From positions 62,001 to 126,000 of the forward strand of contig CANBUY010000001.1 of assembly GCA_947372745.1 (NCBI GenBank): a stretch of 64,000 nt of DNA, given 5' to 3'. Each line of letters opens with the position of its first letter. Position 1 is the stretch's first letter. This stretch comes from Comamonadaceae bacterium (GTDB lineage: Bacteria > Pseudomonadota > Gammaproteobacteria > Burkholderiales > Burkholderiaceae_C). Shown here one piece after another: positions 36,950 to 45,782 of this stretch. A program made the translations under genes and the position numbers. The notes beneath the pieces are model-generated. The model was not told the origin of the DNA and did not search any database. It worked only from the letters and a program-made list of their open reading frames with translations.

Positions 36950-37237
36950 TTACGCTGAGGGCACTCTTTTTAGGCGTAGGGGGTAAATGAATAGCTTTTC
37001 TTTACCAGCCTGCACCTCGCTCAGTACGCCAATGGCGGTCAGCTCTTTCAGGTAGCGCGAGGCCGATTGACGCTGGGCAATGTCTTTTTCGACCAAATTG
37101 CCGATGCGGGTGGTGTCCAGCAGCAGGCGGTAGTAATTAGCCTTGTGCGCAATGATGTGCCGGCTAAGGTAGAGGATGGGCAGTATCAGCAGCTCGGCCT
37201 GGATCAGATACAGGATGTTGAGCACCCGGCCCGTGCG
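36950..37237 (-). pseudogene. Fic-protein gene fragment 2 (C-terminal half)
   Basis: Begins inside the Fic motif at CRTGRVLNILYLIQAELL and continues PILYLSRHIIAHKANYYRLL as in Fic family proteins, then jumps (about 60 residues short of relatives) to a winged-helix tail, SASRYLKELTAIGVLSEV. Everything before GRTGR is missing, with a stop three codons upstream. It is from a different Fic subfamily than the intact gene at 37448. 37238-37447 has no gene. Confidence 0.75.
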
Positions 37238-37447
37238 GCAGACTTAGCAGCGGCACTTGGTTCCAGGGCTCATGAGCGCGCCAAATGGATGCCGGGTCAG
37301 TCATGTCGATGCCATCGACAGGTGTAAATAACGTGTCTAATTTTTCTCATTTCGTCGACATATCAAAGCACGGGCTCGCAAAAAGTGAGCAAGGGCTGGA
37401 GGGAGCCCCCCTGCGCACCCTCTTCATCTTTTTTAAACTCACTTCCA

Positions 37448-38809
37448 TCAATGACCATGCAGAACCTTCCACGCCATGTACTCAGAGGGCCGCAGGCCAT
37501 AGCGCGCCAGGACACCCTCGTGCAGGCGCCGGAGTTCTTCAACGAGCAGTGCCTGCACGTACGGCTGCTCATGCTCAGGAATATGCTCGGCCACAGATCG
37601 CTTAATGCTGGCAAGTGGGTCAAGCGCCGGTTGCGTGATGACCCTGCGGATGGTCTGCTTGATAAAGTCACGCCAAGCCAAACGAAGGGGGTCGGGCTCG
37701 GCTAGGCCTTGCTTGATAGCCTGATATTCCTGCGTCGAGCGCTCGTAGGCCCAAACGTAAAGGTCGCGCAGCAACTCCACACGGGTCATTTCGTACACGC
37801 CAAGGGTGGCGCGGCTGTAGGCCTGCTCCGGGACATCCAGAAAAGTCAGCGGACATAAATTGGCACGAAACAGTGGCAAATTCGCGGCCAATCGCGAGGT
37901 CCGTTTATTAATGTCCGCAAAGGGCTGCAGGTAGGGCAGGTGCACCATCATGAAGAAGGATTGCTCGAACGGGTCACGAATCTGCTGGGCCTTGCCAAGC
38001 AGTGCATCTAACGCGTCTTCAATTTGCTGCGGCGTCGACAGTGGGCGATAGACGCTTTTTCCGATATCGACGGCGTGCTGGCGAATTCGCCCTTCATCGG
38101 CCGGGTTAGGCAGCAAGTTTTCCGCCAGTGCGCTGTGAAGGTTCATCAAGGTGTAACGATTGAACTCGGCACTGTCGATGTTTTCGACCAGCAACTCGAT
38201 CGCCGTCCGGTGGTTAAGAATCATCTGCGTTTCGATAGCGGCCTTGCCACTTGCAACCTTGCCGTGCTCGATGAGCTCACGCGTATCGAGCCGGGAGTAG
38301 GTGTTGCCCTCCAGGTGGCTCGATGCCCATGACAAGTCGATCAGCAAGCGGTTCAAAATGGCGCGACTGTAGGTGCCTGCAGACGCATCAACGTCAGCCG
38401 TTCTACCCATTTTGTGCAATTGACGGCGTAGCGACTCGGACAAATACCAAGTCTCATTAGGGCGGTAGGCTTCCAGAAAATCATGCTGATAGCCCACGGG
38501 CTTGCGCGCTTCTGGCGGCTGGTCAATATAGAGGAGGATGTCCTGGCTGTCAGCAGACAGGGGGATAAAGCTGGGGAAAATATCAGTTTTGGCGGCGAGT
38601 GTGACGGCATCAGACGGGGCGCCAACGTACAAATAACGTCGGGCTCTGCCCTCCCCTCGCGCCTTGACTTGGCCGCTCTCAATCAGCTTCGCTATCAGGC
38701 GCTGCGCCGTTCGTCTGGCTGTGTCAGGGTGCCCGATCAGGAGCTCAGCAAGCGTCAATCCGCGCTGAGATGTTTGAATGCTGTGGAGTAAGTCAGTGGT
38801 GGATGACAT
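37448..38809 (-). CDS. Fic-domain protein with winged-helix N-terminus and altered Fic motif
   Basis: A 453-residue protein. Residues about 1-62 form a winged-helix DNA-binding domain (TLAELLIGHPDTARRTAQRL). An inhibitory motif SSHLEGN is at 163-169 (Ser163, Glu167), the class II Fic arrangement. The Fic motif is QPFADINKRTSR (295-306): the catalytic His is Gln295 and the usual first Gly is Ile300. Fic enzymes normally transfer AMP to proteins; without His this one may be inactive or use different chemistry. I believe this variant recurs in a subfamily. An array of repeats lies directly upstream. Confidence 0.88.
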   Translation of the reverse strand: MSSTTDLLHSIQTSQRGLTLAELLIGHPDTARRTAQRLIAKLIESGQVKARGEGRARRYLYVGAPSDAVTLAAKTDIFPSFIPLSADSQDILLYIDQPPEARKPVGYQHDFLEAYRPNETWYLSESLRRQLHKMGRTADVDASAGTYSRAILNRLLIDLSWASSHLEGNTYSRLDTRELIEHGKVASGKAAIETQMILNHRTAIELLVENIDSAEFNRYTLMNLHSALAENLLPNPADEGRIRQHAVDIGKSVYRPLSTPQQIEDALDALLGKAQQIRDPFEQSFFMMVHLPYLQPFADINKRTSRLAANLPLFRANLCPLTFLDVPEQAYSRATLGVYEMTRVELLRDLYVWAYERSTQEYQAIKQGLAEPDPLRLAWRDFIKQTIRRVITQPALDPLASIKRSVAEHIPEHEQPYVQALLVEELRRLHEGVLARYGLRPSEYMAWKVLHGH

Positions 38810-38817
38810 GGTGGTGT

Positions 38818-38906
38818 TGGCGCAGTTCGAGATTCAAGTGGCGCAATTTTGGCGCAGTTTATCGAACTGCGCCAGTTTTGACCAAGAAAATGGCGCAGTT
38901 CTTGGT
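38818..38906. promoter_or_regulatory. Operator array upstream of the Fic gene
   Basis: TGGCGCAGTT occurs at 38818, 38850 and 38891, TGGCGCAATT at 38839, and the inverse AACTGCGCCA at 38865. The 38850/38865 pair makes a perfect palindrome with a 5 bp centre. The last copy is itself framed by ACCAAGAA and TTCTTGGT. Five half-sites in 90 bp next to the ATG suggest repression by the Fic protein's own winged-helix domain. Confidence 0.6.
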
Positions 38907-38954
38907 GATTCAAGCCGGGATGTAGCGCTCACATAAAAAGGAGGCTGCAGGCGT

Positions 38955-39239
38955 TCACCTGATGCGCGGGTGAAACACCAGCACGCGCTCAACCGTTTTT
39001 TGTGCCGCCCCCGGCAGCGCTGCACGGCTAGGCGACCGGCCACAGCCATCGCAGCCACTGCCGCAGCCACCCTTGGCCTGCGCTATTTTCTCAAGGGCGT
39101 GTTCCAAAAATACCGGTAACGGCAAGCGCAACAAAGTGCGGGCCATCGCCTGACGCACAGCCAGTGGCAACAGCTGGCCTAGGGCATAGACGAAGCAGGC
39201 ACTCACCACACAGCCCACCAACAGGTTTTGAATCCCCAT
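38955..39239 (-). CDS. Small membrane protein with Cys-rich motif, FeoB-associated
   Basis: A 94-residue protein with one N-terminal membrane helix (LLVGCVVSACFVYALGQLLP) and a CGSGCDGCG cluster near residues 59-67. It begins 3 bp after feoB ends, and small Cys-rich membrane proteins are commonly found there, where they are thought to bind iron or act in Feo complex assembly. The role is inferred from context. Confidence 0.7.
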   Translation of the reverse strand: MGIQNLLVGCVVSACFVYALGQLLPLAVRQAMARTLLRLPLPVFLEHALEKIAQAKGGCGSGCDGCGRSPSRAALPGAAQKTVERVLVFHPRIR

Positions 39240-39242
39240 GGT

Positions 39243-41138
39243 TCAAGCCCCGAGCCAGAGCGTGACACGGTAAGTCACGAACGAGGCGGCGTAGGCCAGT
39301 CCAAACAAATAGGACGCCATCAACACCGGGTAACGCCACGAATTGGTCTCGCGCCGTACCACCGCCAGGGTGGACAGGCATTGCGGCGCAAACACAAACC
39401 AGGCCAGCAGCGAATAGGCTGTGGCCAGCGACCAGCCTTGAGCGATGACGGGGGACAGCGCATCGGCCACGCTTTTGTCAGCCGCTGACAGGGAATACAC
39501 CGTGCCCAAGGCGCCCACCGCCACCTCGCGCGCGGCCATGCCGGGCACCAGCGCGATGGAAATTTGCCAGTTAAACCCGATGGGCGCAAAGACCCACTGC
39601 AGCGCGTGGCCCATCATGCCGGCCAGGCTGTATTGGATCGCCGGGCCTTGAGAGGCGTCCCAACCCGCAGGCGGGCCGGGAAAGGTGGACAGGAACCACA
39701 GGATGACCATCAGCGCAAAAATAATGCCGCCCACCCGATTCAAGAAAATGCGGGCGCGCTCCCACAGACCCAGCCCCAGATTGCGCAAACTTGGGACCCG
39801 GTAAGGCGGCAGTTCCAACATCAGGGGCTGGTAGCTGCTTTTCATCCATACCCGCTTGAAGACCCAGGCCACACCCATGGCCGACACCACACCCGCCACG
39901 TACAAACCAAACAAGGTGAGCCCGCGCAGGCTAAACCACCCCACGTCGCGCTCGGGCACAAAGGCGCCAATCAGCAAGGCATAGACCGGCAAGCGCGCCG
40001 AGCAGGTCATGAGCGGGGCGACCATGATGGTGGCGAGCCGATCTTTCCAATTGGCAATGGTGCGCGTGGCCATGATGCCGGGAATGGCACAGGCAAAGCT
40101 TGAGAGCAGCGGAATAAAGGCGCGGCCCGACAGGCCCACCTTGCCCATCAAGTTGTCCAGCAAAAAAGCCGCGCGCGGCAAATAGCCCGAGTCTTCCAGC
40201 AGCAAGATGAAGAAAAACAAAATCAAAATTTGCGGCAAAAACACCAGCACGCCACCCACCCCGGCAATCACGCCATCCACCAGCAGGCTGCGCAGCGGTC
40301 CCTCAGACATGTGGGCCAAGGTCCAGTCGCCCACAGCCGACATGAGGCTTTTTATCGCATCCATCGGGAGGTTGGCCCATGAGAACACGGCCTGAAAAAT
40401 CAAGAACAACACCGCAGCCAAGATCAGCAGGCCCCACACCGGGTGCATCACCAGCGCGTCAAGTCGGTATTGAAAACGGCCTTTGGCCGGGGCAAGTGGC
40501 GCCACCAGCGCCAAAATGCGGCGCACCTCTCGCTGCAAGTCGGCCGGGGTGGCTGCATCCACATGCGGCAGATAAGTGGGTGATTGGCCTTGAAGCGCGA
40601 CCAGCGTGGTCGTCAGTTGCGCCAACAAGGCGGTGTGGCCGTCGTGTTTGATTGCGACCGTTTCTACCACTGGGCACCCCAACTCCACGGCGAGGCGGGG
40701 CAGGTCGAGCTTGAGCCCTTGCTGGCGCGCTGCATCGGCCATGTTGACCGCCACCAGCATGGGTTTGCCCAAGCGTTTGAGCTCCAGCACCAGGCGTAGG
40801 TTCATGCGCAAATTGGTGGCATCCACCACGGCCACCAGCACATCGGGCGCATCTTCCCCAGCGCGCTTGCCTTCAATCACGTCCAGCGTGACCTGCTCAT
40901 CGGGCGTAGCGGGGCTCAGACTGTAGGTGCCGGGCAAGTCCACCACTGAAATGCTTTGGCCGTGGCTCAAATGGGCCGTGCCCACTTTGCGCTCCACCGT
41001 GACCCCGGCGTAGTTGGCCACTTTTTGGCGGGCACCCGTCAGCAGGTTGAAAAGTGCTGTTTTGCCGCAGTTGGGGTTGCCAACAAGCGCTATTTTATTA
41101 ATAGCTGGTATAGCTTGACTGTATTGGGCTGGGGTCAT
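39243..41138 (-). CDS. feoB: Ferrous iron transporter FeoB
   Basis: A 631-residue iron permease with an N-terminal G domain: G1 GNPNCGKT (20-27), G3 DLPGTYSL, G4 NMAD; a helical linker (GDI-like) follows, then a membrane part with two Gate-like halves. It imports Fe(II) through the inner membrane. An open frame continues to 41366 but overlaps feoA; ATG 41138 (MTPAQYSQAIPAINK) is 7 bp after the feoA stop. Confidence 0.95.
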   Translation of the reverse strand: MTPAQYSQAIPAINKIALVGNPNCGKTALFNLLTGARQKVANYAGVTVERKVGTAHLSHGQSISVVDLPGTYSLSPATPDEQVTLDVIEGKRAGEDAPDVLVAVVDATNLRMNLRLVLELKRLGKPMLVAVNMADAARQQGLKLDLPRLAVELGCPVVETVAIKHDGHTALLAQLTTTLVALQGQSPTYLPHVDAATPADLQREVRRILALVAPLAPAKGRFQYRLDALVMHPVWGLLILAAVLFLIFQAVFSWANLPMDAIKSLMSAVGDWTLAHMSEGPLRSLLVDGVIAGVGGVLVFLPQILILFFFILLLEDSGYLPRAAFLLDNLMGKVGLSGRAFIPLLSSFACAIPGIMATRTIANWKDRLATIMVAPLMTCSARLPVYALLIGAFVPERDVGWFSLRGLTLFGLYVAGVVSAMGVAWVFKRVWMKSSYQPLMLELPPYRVPSLRNLGLGLWERARIFLNRVGGIIFALMVILWFLSTFPGPPAGWDASQGPAIQYSLAGMMGHALQWVFAPIGFNWQISIALVPGMAAREVAVGALGTVYSLSAADKSVADALSPVIAQGWSLATAYSLLAWFVFAPQCLSTLAVVRRETNSWRYPVLMASYLFGLAYAASFVTYRVTLWLGA

Positions 41139-41145
41139 ATTTCTC

Positions 41146-41403
41146 TTAAATATCGCAGGTTTCAGCCAGGCGCACCTTAATGCAGTCCGCCTCCAGCAGG
41201 CGCAGGGCAAACAAGGTTTCACCCACCTGAACCGCCAGCGGTTCGCGCCCACCGGGACCGCGCCGTAGCAGTTGCACGGGCTCGCCCTCAATAAACCCCA
41301 ATTCCCCCAAGCGCCGCAAAGTCGCTTCGCCCACGTCGCCGGAGCTCGCGAACACCTCCGACACAAAGGCGCGAGCCCCGTTCGGTAATTGAGAAAGTAG
41401 CAT
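41146..41403 (-). CDS. feoA: FeoA, SH3-like partner of FeoB
   Basis: An 85-residue FeoA protein (MLLSQLPNGARAFVSEV, then RLGELGFIEGEPVQLLRRGP), which binds FeoB and supports iron import. It is the first gene of feoA-feoB-small Cys-rich protein on the minus strand. The start at 41403 is taken from the family N-terminus; the longer frame to 41502 is not coding-like. Confidence 0.92.
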   Translation of the reverse strand: MLLSQLPNGARAFVSEVFASSGDVGEATLRRLGELGFIEGEPVQLLRRGPGGREPLAVQVGETLFALRLLEADCIKVRLAETCDI

Positions 41404-41506
41404 GGGGAAAACCTTTGGAAAAACGATCAGCAAGCGCCAACGTGGCCTGAATGCAAATGAGAGTCTATCGCATTTAGAAAACCAAGGGTGCCGTCGCCTC
41501 ACTGCA

Positions 41507-42511
41507 TCACTTGCCTTTCAAAGCACGCAGCAAGGCTTCACCTGTGTAAGCCGTTTTCTGGCCCGCCTCGGCCTGGCGAATCAAGGCAATGATGCGCTGG
41601 TTAGCCGGCGCGTCCAGCCCCAGCGAATTCGCCAGTTTCACCACGGCGCCATTCAAATAATCGACCTCGGTACGGCGCCCCATTTGCAGGTCGTCCCACA
41701 TGGATGAGCGCGCCTCTTCGTCAATACGCAGCATGGCGGCAGCGACGCGAACAAACAAAAAGTCAGGCAAGCGCAGCAACCAAGGCAACAGTTTGGGCCC
41801 GATGCGGGCCACTTTGGCGGGCGCAATACCGGCGCGCTGCAAAACAGCCAAGGTCTCGGAAATCAGCAGCGCCAGACAACGCCGGTAAGCGCGCTGGGAC
41901 AACTCCGCCTTGAGCGGCAAGCCCGACAAGGCGTTGACCGGGTTGTTCAGATTGAGCAAGAGCTTGCCCCACTGCACTTGTTCAAAATTATCAAATGCTT
42001 GCAAGGGAAGGCCTGCAGCCTTAAAGGCCGCCTGCCAGCGAGTCAAAGCAGGCGATGCCTGCACGCCGATGTCGCCTTCAGTGCCCCGGTGCAAACGCCC
42101 CTCGGGCAGCGCCACCACATTGAACGGCACCATGCCGGCCAGTACGGTGAGGTGCGGTAGTGCCTGTGCCAGCACCTCGGCATTGCCCACGCCGTTTTGC
42201 AAACTAATCACCAGCGCATTGGCCAGGGCGTGCTGGCCAATGGCTTGCGCGGCCTGCGCGGTGTCAGCACTTTTAACCGTGACCAAAATCAGGTGGGCCT
42301 CCTTCAACGCAGCCGGGTCTTCGGTGTAGGAAATTTGCGCGGCCTCCAAGACCCTGCGCGCGCCCAGCAAATCGGTCAAGTTCAGGCCATAACGCTCGAT
42401 TTGCGCCCGCACGCGGGCACGCCCAATCAGCACCACATCAGAGCCACCGGCTATCAAGGAACCGCCCACATAGGCGCCAATAGAGCCCGCGCCAAACACT
42501 GCAATTTTCAT
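41507..42511 (-). CDS. 2-dehydropantoate 2-reductase family protein
   Basis: A 334-residue ketopantoate reductase-family protein, NADPH-dependent, formally step two of pantothenate synthesis. The Rossmann motif GAGSIGAYVGG is at residues 7-17, the substrate block WGKLLLNLNNPVNALSGL at about 186-203, and the C-terminal helical domain has EARSSMWDDLQMGRRTEVDYLNG. The family has several paralogues per genome, so panE itself is not certain. Confidence 0.87.
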   Translation of the reverse strand: MKIAVFGAGSIGAYVGGSLIAGGSDVVLIGRARVRAQIERYGLNLTDLLGARRVLEAAQISYTEDPAALKEAHLILVTVKSADTAQAAQAIGQHALANALVISLQNGVGNAEVLAQALPHLTVLAGMVPFNVVALPEGRLHRGTEGDIGVQASPALTRWQAAFKAAGLPLQAFDNFEQVQWGKLLLNLNNPVNALSGLPLKAELSQRAYRRCLALLISETLAVLQRAGIAPAKVARIGPKLLPWLLRLPDFLFVRVAAAMLRIDEEARSSMWDDLQMGRRTEVDYLNGAVVKLANSLGLDAPANQRIIALIRQAEAGQKTAYTGEALLRALKGK

Positions 42512-42523
42512 AAATGCGAATAC

Positions 42524-42967
42524 TTAGTAGGAAATTTTCAAACGACGGTAGAGGAAGCTGAGGACAAACAAGGGGCCGATCAGGAGGTAACGCACATCGT
42601 CAAAAAACGAAGGTTTTTTTCCCTCGATCTTGTGCCCAATGAACTGCCCGATCCAGGCCACTACAAACACAGCCAGTGAGATCTGCCACACCCAAGCCTG
42701 CGGTAACAGCGCCAAAATACCCAGCATAGCGCCCGACATCAGCAGCATACCCAAAGCAAAGGGCACGGAGAGGGTAAGGTAGTACACAAGTGACAGCATC
42801 ACCAGTCCTAATGCGGCCAGCGGATGTGCGGACCAGAGCAGGCCAAGCAGAGAGAAAGCGATGACCGGAACGCAGACGAAGTGAATAACTTCGTTGGTGG
42901 GATGAAGATGGCTTTCGCCATAGGTGGCCAGCAGGCTCTCTAACGGTCTGGGCTTGATCGGCTCCAT
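42524..42967 (-). CDS. Mpo1/DUF962-family membrane protein
   Basis: A 147-residue protein with four hydrophobic helices and the family's two His motifs, YGESHLHPTNEVIHFVCVP at the start and WIGQFIGHKIEGKKPSFFDD near the end. In yeast, Mpo1 is an iron-dependent dioxygenase of 2-hydroxy fatty acids. The bacterial role is unknown. The start is 12 bp upstream of the reductase gene on the same strand. Confidence 0.85.
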   Translation of the reverse strand: MEPIKPRPLESLLATYGESHLHPTNEVIHFVCVPVIAFSLLGLLWSAHPLAALGLVMLSLVYYLTLSVPFALGMLLMSGAMLGILALLPQAWVWQISLAVFVVAWIGQFIGHKIEGKKPSFFDDVRYLLIGPLFVLSFLYRRLKISY

Positions 42968-43014
42968 TTGCGCCTCCTAATGGTGGTTGTTGGTGAGATT
43001 CCGTTCTGCGTTTT

Positions 43015-43728
43015 TTACTGACTATGTCGCTGCGTGACCTGTCGAGTGCTCACCCCACTATTTTCACCTCCCAACAAACCACAGCCGCGTAACAAGAGCG
43101 ACACCACATGCTCGGTGGCGCGTGCGTGGTCTTGCGCGCCCAGCTCGGCGCGCCCAAGCACCGCACAGACCTGAACATCAAAATCAGCATAGGTTTGGGT
43201 GGAGGCCCAGATCGTGAAGAACAGGTGCACGGCGTCCACCGGCGCCATACGACCGGCGCGAATCCAGCCGTCGATCACGGCCGCTTTGTCCTGCACCATG
43301 TCGCGCAACTCAGTGGCGAGCAAGCCCTTGACGACGGCGGCGCCATGCATCAGTTCGTTGGCAAACACCTTGGAGGCGTGGGGGCGCTGGGCTGACAAGG
43401 CCATTTTGGCGCGGATGTAGCTTTCAATCGCCGCCCTTGGGTCGGCCGTGGGCGTGATGACTTGCGCTGGCACCAGCCAGTCTTTCAGAGTGCGGGCCAG
43501 CACGGTGCGGTACAGCTCTTGTTTGGAGCCAAAGTAATAATGCAAATTAGCCTTGGGCAGGCCCGAAGCCTCGGCAATCGCTGCCATCGTGGCGCCGCCA
43601 AAACCGGCCCCGGCAAAGACCTGCTCGGCCGCGGTCAGGATTAGGGCCTCGTTGGCTTGGCGAATCTGGCCTTTGGTCGCCTCCTCGGCGAGGTCGGCTG
43701 TCGGGGGCGTGGCGTGGGGTTTCATCAT
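43015..43728 (-). CDS. TetR-family regulator, RutR-like
   Basis: A 237-residue TetR repressor. Residues about 23-70 are the helix-turn-helix (FAGAGFGGATMAAIAEASGL then PKANLHYYFGSKQELY); the rest resembles the RutR-type C-terminal domain. RutR proteins sense uracil or thymine. The transporter operon next door has a 14/16 match to the RutR box at its promoter (47548), which supports the name. Alternative start one codon later. Confidence 0.8.
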   Translation of the reverse strand: MMKPHATPPTADLAEEATKGQIRQANEALILTAAEQVFAGAGFGGATMAAIAEASGLPKANLHYYFGSKQELYRTVLARTLKDWLVPAQVITPTADPRAAIESYIRAKMALSAQRPHASKVFANELMHGAAVVKGLLATELRDMVQDKAAVIDGWIRAGRMAPVDAVHLFFTIWASTQTYADFDVQVCAVLGRAELGAQDHARATEHVVSLLLRGCGLLGGENSGVSTRQVTQRHSQ

Positions 43729-43730
43729 TT

Positions 43731-43762
43731 CAAAAATAAAAAGGTGCCCACTGGGCACCTTG
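43731..43762 (-). terminator. Rho-independent terminator after the ABC transporter operon
   Basis: Stem GGTGCCC/GGGCACC (43743-43749 with 43753-43759) extended by AA/TT pairs, followed on the minus strand by a T-rich tail (TTTTTATTTTTG). It sits between the binding-protein stop and the RutR-like start, so the regulator is probably transcribed separately, at least in part. Confidence 0.7.
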
Positions 43763-43792
43763 AGATCGTCTTGGCGGACGCAGTTTATCCGT

Positions 43793-44806
43793 TTATTTTT
43801 GCGCAGCGTCCCACACGGCATGCGAATAAGCGGCTTTGCCCGGGTCTTTTTTGATCACGGGTGAGCTGCCTGCAGCCAGCAAGACTTTGACGGTGCGCTC
43901 ATAGGCGGCGGGTTCCAGGTAGCCCATTTTGGCGGTGCTGGCGGTGGTGATGAGTTTGGCCACGTTTTCCATCTGGCGCTTTTGCACCTTCTCAGTGGCA
44001 CTGCCCGAACTGTCGGCGGCCACCACAATTTTGGCGGCTTCAGCGGGGTTCTTCACCGCGTCATTCCAGCCCTTGAAAGTGGCTTTGAGGAACTTGCCCA
44101 TGCGCGCCACAAAAGCGGGGTCTTTGAGCTTGGCTTCCATCACATACAAGCCGTCTTCGAGCGAGGCCACGCCTTCTTTTTCATAGAAAAAGGTGACCAG
44201 GTCGCTCTCTTTGATACCCGCATCCACCACTTGCCAGTACTCGTTGTAAATCATGGTGGAAATACACGCCGCCTGGTTTTGCAACAGTGGATCTACATTG
44301 AAGCCTTGTTTGAGGATCTTGATGTCGGTGTCTTTGTAGCCCAGCTTGGCCATCCAGTTGAGGAAGGGGTATTCGTTACCACCGTACCAAACGCCCAGGG
44401 TCTTGCCCTTGAGGTCTTTCGGGCTGGTCACCCCGCTGGCTTTTTTGCAGGTCAGCATCAAGCCCGACTGATTGAACACCTGGGCGATATTGACCAGGGG
44501 CACACCGGCTTCGCGGGCGGCCAAAGCATCGGGCATCCAGTTCACCACCACATCCGCGCCATTGCCTGCAATGACTTGCACAGGCGAGATGTCGGGGCCA
44601 CCGGGTTTGATGGTCACGTCCAGCCCCTCGGCCTTGTAGTAGCCCTTGCTTTGGGCCACGTAGTAGCCGGCAAATTGCGCTTGCGGCAGCCACTTGAGTT
44701 GCACCGTCACTTTGTCGGCGGCGCTGGCATTGACGCCCACCGTCACACCGCACACCGCCAACACCGCAGCCAGCAGGCTGTTGGTGAGTTTTGAAGAACG
44801 AATCAT
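43793..44806 (-). CDS. ABC transporter substrate-binding protein, NMT1/THI5-like
   Basis: A 337-residue periplasmic protein with signal peptide (cut near ASAAD, residue 30) and the NMT1/THI5-like start VTVQLKWLPQAQFAGYYVAQ, then KGYYKAEGLDVTIKPGGPD. Relatives bind pyrimidines such as hydroxymethylpyrimidine precursors, or riboflavin. With the RutR-like regulator and operator nearby, a pyrimidine or related compound is the likely cargo. Confidence 0.85.
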   Translation of the reverse strand: MIRSSKLTNSLLAAVLAVCGVTVGVNASAADKVTVQLKWLPQAQFAGYYVAQSKGYYKAEGLDVTIKPGGPDISPVQVIAGNGADVVVNWMPDALAAREAGVPLVNIAQVFNQSGLMLTCKKASGVTSPKDLKGKTLGVWYGGNEYPFLNWMAKLGYKDTDIKILKQGFNVDPLLQNQAACISTMIYNEYWQVVDAGIKESDLVTFFYEKEGVASLEDGLYVMEAKLKDPAFVARMGKFLKATFKGWNDAVKNPAEAAKIVVAADSSGSATEKVQKRQMENVAKLITTASTAKMGYLEPAAYERTVKVLLAAGSSPVIKKDPGKAAYSHAVWDAAQK

Positions 44807-44834
44807 GAGTAGCTCCTAGGGGTTGATGAAAAAA

Positions 44835-45782
44835 CTAACTTTCACGCACTGACGGGTGCCAAAAAGCGGCACGCCGTTCAATCTGAACCAGTACGGCATA
44901 GGCCACGGAGCCCGTGACAGCCGCCACCACAATCGCACCCCACACCAGCGGCATGTTCATGCGCGAGGCCTCGGTGGAAATACGAAAGCCCAGCCCTTGG
45001 GTGGGCGAGCCAAAAAATTCGGCCACGATGGCACCAATCAGCGCCAGCGTGGCGTTGACCTTGAGCGCGCCAAACATGAAGGGCAGCGCAGCAGGCAAGC
45101 GCAGCGCCAGCAAGGTGCGGCTGTAGCTGGCGGCGTAGCTGAACATCAGCTCGCGCTCCAGCTTGCCCGAGGCTTTGAGCCCGGCCAGGGTGGAGACCAG
45201 CATCGGGAAAAAAGTCATCAGCACCACCACGGCCGCTTTGGAAGGCCACTCAAAGCCGAACCACATGACGGCAATCGGGGCCACCGCCACCAGCGGAATC
45301 GTGCTGGTCAGGTTGGCCAGCGGCAAGAGGCCGCGCTGCAGGAAGGGCATTCTGTCAATGGCGACGGCCACCGCAAAACCCAAGCCAGAGCCCAAAGCCC
45401 AACCGATCAAGACCGCCTTGAGCACGGTCTGCACAAAGTCGCCCCACAAGGTGGGCCAGTGGCTGGCAATAGACTGGGCAATTAAAGAAGGCGGGGGCAG
45501 CAAGACTTTGGGTACCTCAAACACCACCACCAATAGCTGCCAAAAGTAAAGTATCCACACACCAAACAAAGCGGCGGTCAGCGAGGCATAAATTCGGGCG
45601 CCGTCCAGCGCGGCCACGCGTCGAATCGACTGCACGGCCAACACCGCCAGCAGAATCGTAGCCAACCAAAACAGCGGGCTGGGTGGCATCTCACTGGTAG
45701 CGCTGGGGTGCAGCATCAACACCAGCCCGCCGATCAGGGCGGCCAAGGCCAATGAAAAAGTCTTAAACGTAGTGCGGTTCAT
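44835..45782 (-). CDS. ABC transporter permease 1 (pyrimidine-type importer)
   Basis: A 315-residue BPD-type permease with two extra N-terminal helices before the usual six. The coupling loop reads EREL MFSYAASYSRTLLALRLP, i.e. the S-Y-A-A-x-x-x-x-x-L-x-x-L-R-L-P pattern of the nitrate/taurine/thiamine-precursor class. It follows the other permease gene with a 4 bp overlap. Confidence 0.88.
   Translation of the reverse strand: MNRTTFKTFSLALAALIGGLVLMLHPSATSEMPPSPLFWLATILLAVLAVQSIRRVAALDGARIYASLTAALFGVWILYFWQLLVVVFEVPKVLLPPPSLIAQSIASHWPTLWGDFVQTVLKAVLIGWALGSGLGFAVAVAIDRMPFLQRGLLPLANLTSTIPLVAVAPIAVMWFGFEWPSKAAVVVLMTFFPMLVSTLAGLKASGKLERELMFSYAASYSRTLLALRLPAALPFMFGALKVNATLALIGAIVAEFFGSPTQGLGFRISTEASRMNMPLVWGAIVVAAVTGSVAYAVLVQIERRAAFWHPSVRES

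Noticed and set aside
38955-39239. Calling the small Cys-rich protein FeoC
   Set aside because: FeoC has a winged-helix domain; this protein has a membrane helix plus CGSGCDGCG and no such domain.
39243-41366. Longer N-terminus for FeoB
   Set aside because: The extension lies over feoA in another frame and is Cys/Arg-rich noise.
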